Positions 6,076 to 8,188 of a DNA stretch of 8,188 nt are shown here, piece by piece. The stretch spans positions 1 through 8,188 of the forward strand of contig JAGXHZ010000063.1 in assembly GCA_024635855.1 (NCBI GenBank), given 5' to 3'. This stretch comes from Sulfuricurvum sp. (GTDB taxonomy: Bacteria > Campylobacterota > Campylobacteria > Campylobacterales > Sulfurimonadaceae). The position numbers and the translations under genes were made by a program. Below the pieces are notes generated by a model. The model ran no database searches. It was given only the letters and a program-made list of their open reading frames with translations, and had not been told where the DNA came from. Numbering within the stretch: position 1 is the stretch's first letter; each line of letters begins with the position of its first letter.

Positions 6076-6824
6076 TACGTTTTGAAAATGTCACTAAAAG
6101 CTTCGGAAAACGGGAAATTCTTCGAGGTGTCAATCTTGAAATCGAAGCGGGTAAAACAACGGTTATTTTTGGCGTTTCCGGTGGCGGAAAATCGACGATT
6201 ATCAAACACATGGTTGGATTGCTCAAACCTGATAGCGGAACGATAAGCTATAAAGGGATAAATATTGATAAGGCTGATGAGACAGCATTGCGTGAAATTC
6301 GTAAAAAAATCGGGTTTCTTTTTCAAAGCGGTGCATTGTTTGACAGTATGAATATCGGTGATAATGTTGCATTCCCGATGGTGGAACATCAAAAGTTAAC
6401 GCCAAAAGAACTCAACTATAAAATTGATGAAAAACTCACTATGGTAGGACTTGACCCTTTAATCGTTAAATCTCTTTACCCGGAAGAACTCAGTGGCGGG
6501 ATGCGCAAACGTGTTGGATTGGCACGTACTTTAGCATTGGAACCGGAGGTCATTTTGTACGATGAACCGACATCGGGACTTGATCCCGTCACCAGTGATT
6601 TTATCACACAGATGATTTGCAGACTACGTGATGAGATGGGGATGACTTCGGTACTCATTAGCCACGACATTGCAGAGAGTTTCAAAGCAGGGGATAACTA
6701 TGCGATGCTTTTTGAAGGAGTTATCGTAGATTCCGGAAACAAAGAGTATTTTAAAAATTCACAAAATGCAGTTGTTCAGCAGTTTATAAATGCCCGCTCA
6801 GATGGACCCATAGCCTTTCATTGA
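6072..6824 (+). CDS. mlaF: MlaF-type ABC transporter ATP-binding protein
   Basis: This 250-aa ATPase has all nucleotide-binding motifs: Walker A GVSGGGKST (34-42), Q-loop Q85, signature LSGGM (140-144), Walker B ILYDEP with D164 and E165, D-loop SGLD (168-171), and switch histidine H198. LFQSGALFDSMNIGDNVAFP (83-102) and the unusual LSGGM in place of LSGGQ are hallmarks of the MlaF/Ttg2A group, which powers MlaE-MlaD phospholipid transport between the inner and outer membranes. The C-terminal tail (QQFINARSDGPI) also fits that group. It starts inside the stop of the DUF4149-like gene (ATGA). The partners mlaE and mlaD are not adjacent: downstream is a convergent gene and upstream is prmC plus the small membrane protein. 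They must lie elsewhere if the system is complete. Group-level assignment is strong; the exact substrate is inferred. Confidence 0.9.
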   Translation: MIRFENVTKSFGKREILRGVNLEIEAGKTTVIFGVSGGGKSTIIKHMVGLLKPDSGTISYKGINIDKADETALREIRKKIGFLFQSGALFDSMNIGDNVAFPMVEHQKLTPKELNYKIDEKLTMVGLDPLIVKSLYPEELSGGMRKRVGLARTLALEPEVILYDEPTSGLDPVTSDFITQMICRLRDEMGMTSVLISHDIAESFKAGDNYAMLFEGVIVDSGNKEYFKNSQNAVVQQFINARSDGPIAFH

Positions 6825-6852
6825 TGCTAACGCCAAACCGCACTTCAAGAGC

Positions 6853-7143
6853 CTATCTCCCCCCAAACTTCTTTGTCCACCACTCTTGAGGAGTGAGGGT
6901 TTTATTCTGTAAAAACTCTTCGTCAAAATTGTATTCATAGGTTGAGCAATATTCAAGTACAGTGGCATAAGCTTCATTGATTTGCGTACTCATATCATGG
7001 GCGGTTTTGGGATCATCGGTGTGTTTGTCGGGGTGCCATTGTTTCATCATTGTTTTGTAGCGGGTTTTAATCTCGGAGAGGGTAGCTTTGTCACTCAGGC
7101 CAAGGAGCGTTTTGGCCTTTATGAGTGTGTCAAAAGAAATCAT
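6853..7143 (-). CDS. small J-domain (DnaJ-like) co-chaperone
   Basis: The product is 96 aa from ATG 7143, or 105 aa from ATG 7170. It is almost only a J domain: helix I (SFDTLIKAKTLLGL), helix II (LSEIKTRYKTMMKQW), the invariant HPD (residues 37-39 from the 7143 start), then helix III (AHDMSTQINEAYATVLEYC). HPD is what stimulates Hsp70 (DnaK) ATPase. No G/F region, zinc finger or substrate-binding domain follows, only a tail ending PQEWWTKKFGG, so it is a stand-alone type III J protein rather than DnaJ. I prefer 7143 because the earlier ATG sits inside the loop of an inverted repeat (7161-7180) and adds residues outside the domain; neither start has a good ribosome-binding site. The gene is convergent with mlaF (28-nt gap) and follows ftsZ on the same strand. 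Confidence 0.85.
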   Translation of the reverse strand: MISFDTLIKAKTLLGLSDKATLSEIKTRYKTMMKQWHPDKHTDDPKTAHDMSTQINEAYATVLEYCSTYEYNFDEEFLQNKTLTPQEWWTKKFGGR

Positions 7144-7160
7144 ATTAAACTTTAGGGGGT

Positions 7161-7208
7161 GCAGGGACATTTGTCTCTGCCATTAAAACGGATGTATTCG
7201 TTTTAATG
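7161..7208. terminator. two tandem inverted repeats after ftsZ, possible terminator
   Basis: A perfect 10-bp stem, cattaaaacg (7181-7190) with cgttttaatg (7199-7208), starts 15 nt past the ftsZ stop. Directly beside it lies gcagggac (7161-7168) with gtctctgc (7173-7180), an 8-bp stem with one G-U pair on the plus strand (A-C mismatch on the minus strand). No clean U-tract follows on the minus strand, so termination would be imperfect; read-through could feed the J-domain gene. It may instead mark an mRNA-processing site. Confidence 0.45.
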
Positions 7209-7222
7209 CGTAGCATTGGTAT

Positions 7223-8188
7223 TTAATCTTTTTGTTGACGCATAAACGTCGGAACATCCAAGAAATCTTCACTGTAATCGCCATTGGATACCATAGCGGC
7301 ACGAACAACGACGCGTGGTTTAACCACAATGTCTTTATTTTCAAACTCGCTGTTATTTATACCTTGAGAAGCTCTTTTTTCAAAGCCGGTAGCGACAAGA
7401 GTGATACGAATAAAATCAATAGGAAGATCTTTATTTGTAGTTGTTCCAAAAATAACTTCGGCACTGTCATCAACGCTTTTTTGTACGATTTCCATTGCTG
7501 AGCTGATTTCCATAAATGGATATTCAGGATGCATATTGAAGTGAACCAAAACACCCAATGCGCCGTTAATTGACATGTTATCAAGCAATGGAGATTCGAT
7601 AGCATTTTTAATCGCTTCGTTCGCTGCATTGTCACCTTTGTATTCGCCCACACCCATGAGAGCCAATCCGCGATGACTCATAACGGTTTGTAAGTCTGCG
7701 AAGTCAAGGTTGATATCGTCTTCACCGCTTGCCAAGATCACACCCGAAGTACCGCTAACAGCACGAGCAAGTACACTGTCAACGATTTTGAAGCTCTCTT
7801 TGATCCCCATTTTTGGGTCAATGATTGAAAGAAGTTTATCATTAGGGATAACAACAATCGAATCGGATTCATTCTTGAGTTCTTCAAGACCCTCTTCAGC
7901 AAGCTTAAGACGTTTACGCCCTTCAAACGAAAAAGGTTTAGTGACGACAGCGATGGTCAATGCCCCACACTCTTTAGCAATTTTAGCAATGATAGGAGCA
8001 GCACCCGTACCTGTTCCGCCGCCTAAGCCAGCAGCAACAAAAACAATGTCTGCACCATCAAGGGCACGACGAAGGTCTTCGTAACTCTCAATTGCAGACT
8101 CTTTGCCTACTTCAGGTTTCATCCCTGCACCCAAACCTTTGGTCAGTTTAGCACCAAGTTGAATTTTAATAGCAGCTGAGCCTTGCTC
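7223..8188 (-). CDS. ftsZ: cell division protein FtsZ (5' part beyond the window)
   Basis: FtsZ is the tubulin-like GTPase that polymerises into the division ring at midcell. The frame is open to the window edge, so 321 residues are visible and roughly the first 50 are missing. Visible landmarks are KLTKGLGAGMKPEVG (14-28), the tubulin signature GGGTGTG (56-62) that binds GTP phosphates, and NLDFADLQ (160-167), the T7 loop whose acidic residues complete the GTPase site of the neighbouring subunit. The core ends near ITLVATGFE. A linker of only about 40 residues follows, then the C-terminal peptide DVPTFMRQQ, which docks to FtsA or other membrane tethers. The first internal TTG/ATG (8134 and 8122) are not the start: sequence upstream of them is conserved FtsZ. 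ftsA, its usual neighbour, would lie past the right edge. Confidence 0.97.
   Translation of the reverse strand, partial: EQGSAAIKIQLGAKLTKGLGAGMKPEVGKESAIESYEDLRRALDGADIVFVAAGLGGGTGTGAAPIIAKIAKECGALTIAVVTKPFSFEGRKRLKLAEEGLEELKNESDSIVVIPNDKLLSIIDPKMGIKESFKIVDSVLARAVSGTSGVILASGEDDINLDFADLQTVMSHRGLALMGVGEYKGDNAANEAIKNAIESPLLDNMSINGALGVLVHFNMHPEYPFMEISSAMEIVQKSVDDSAEVIFGTTTNKDLPIDFIRITLVATGFEKRASQGINNSEFENKDIVVKPRVVVRAAMVSNGDYSEDFLDVPTFMRQQKD

Noticed and set aside
6825..6900. Shared terminator between convergent mlaF and the J-domain gene
   Set aside because: Only a 7-bp complementarity (tcaagag and ctcttga) with a loop over 30 nt and no T-tract; not convincing.
7710..8084. 124-aa plus-strand ORF opposite ftsZ
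   Set aside because: Serine- and proline-rich antisense shadow of a strongly conserved FtsZ frame, with no ribosome-binding site.

Overview
The window looks like a chromosomal segment of a Campylobacterota (epsilonproteobacterial) organism, perhaps near Sulfuricurvum or Sulfurimonas. This is inferred from moderate-to-low GC, protein character and T-rich promoter-like sequence; no 16S rRNA or other decisive marker is present.

Layout. Bases 1-1000 form an AT-rich accessory patch. It holds the possible tail of an upstream gene (2-58), two copies of a direct repeat (about 77-143 and 867-945), an imperfect palindromic element (139-204), an unrecognised 162-aa ORF with a BECR-nuclease-like C-terminus (213-701), and a dense run of nested and tandem inverted repeats (703-861) that could be a structured RNA or folded mobile DNA. 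Next come a TonB-dependent outer-membrane receptor with its own promoter and a possible Fur site (1046-3091), and a 65-aa single-pass membrane protein (3203-3400).

Bases 3436-6824 are a co-directional, tightly packed group. It contains an M48 (Ste24-like) membrane metallopeptidase, prmC (release-factor glutamine methyltransferase, overlapping the peptidase by 16 nt), a four-helix DUF4149-like membrane protein preceded by a hairpin-rich 103-nt leader, and an MlaF-type ABC ATPase (4-nt ATGA overlap). Envelope maintenance is the common theme: a membrane protease, a small membrane protein and the ATPase of a phospholipid transporter, with prmC as a translation housekeeping gene. No permease (MlaE) or MCE protein (MlaD) lies beside the ATPase here.

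On the minus strand, converging with that group, are a small J-domain protein (6853-7143 or 7170) and the C-terminal 321 residues of FtsZ (7223 to the window edge). Two back-to-back inverted repeats (7161-7208) separate them.

The core genes from 3436 onward are ordinary. The unusual part is the first kilobase, where repeats flank an atypical ORF and a highly foldable non-coding stretch.
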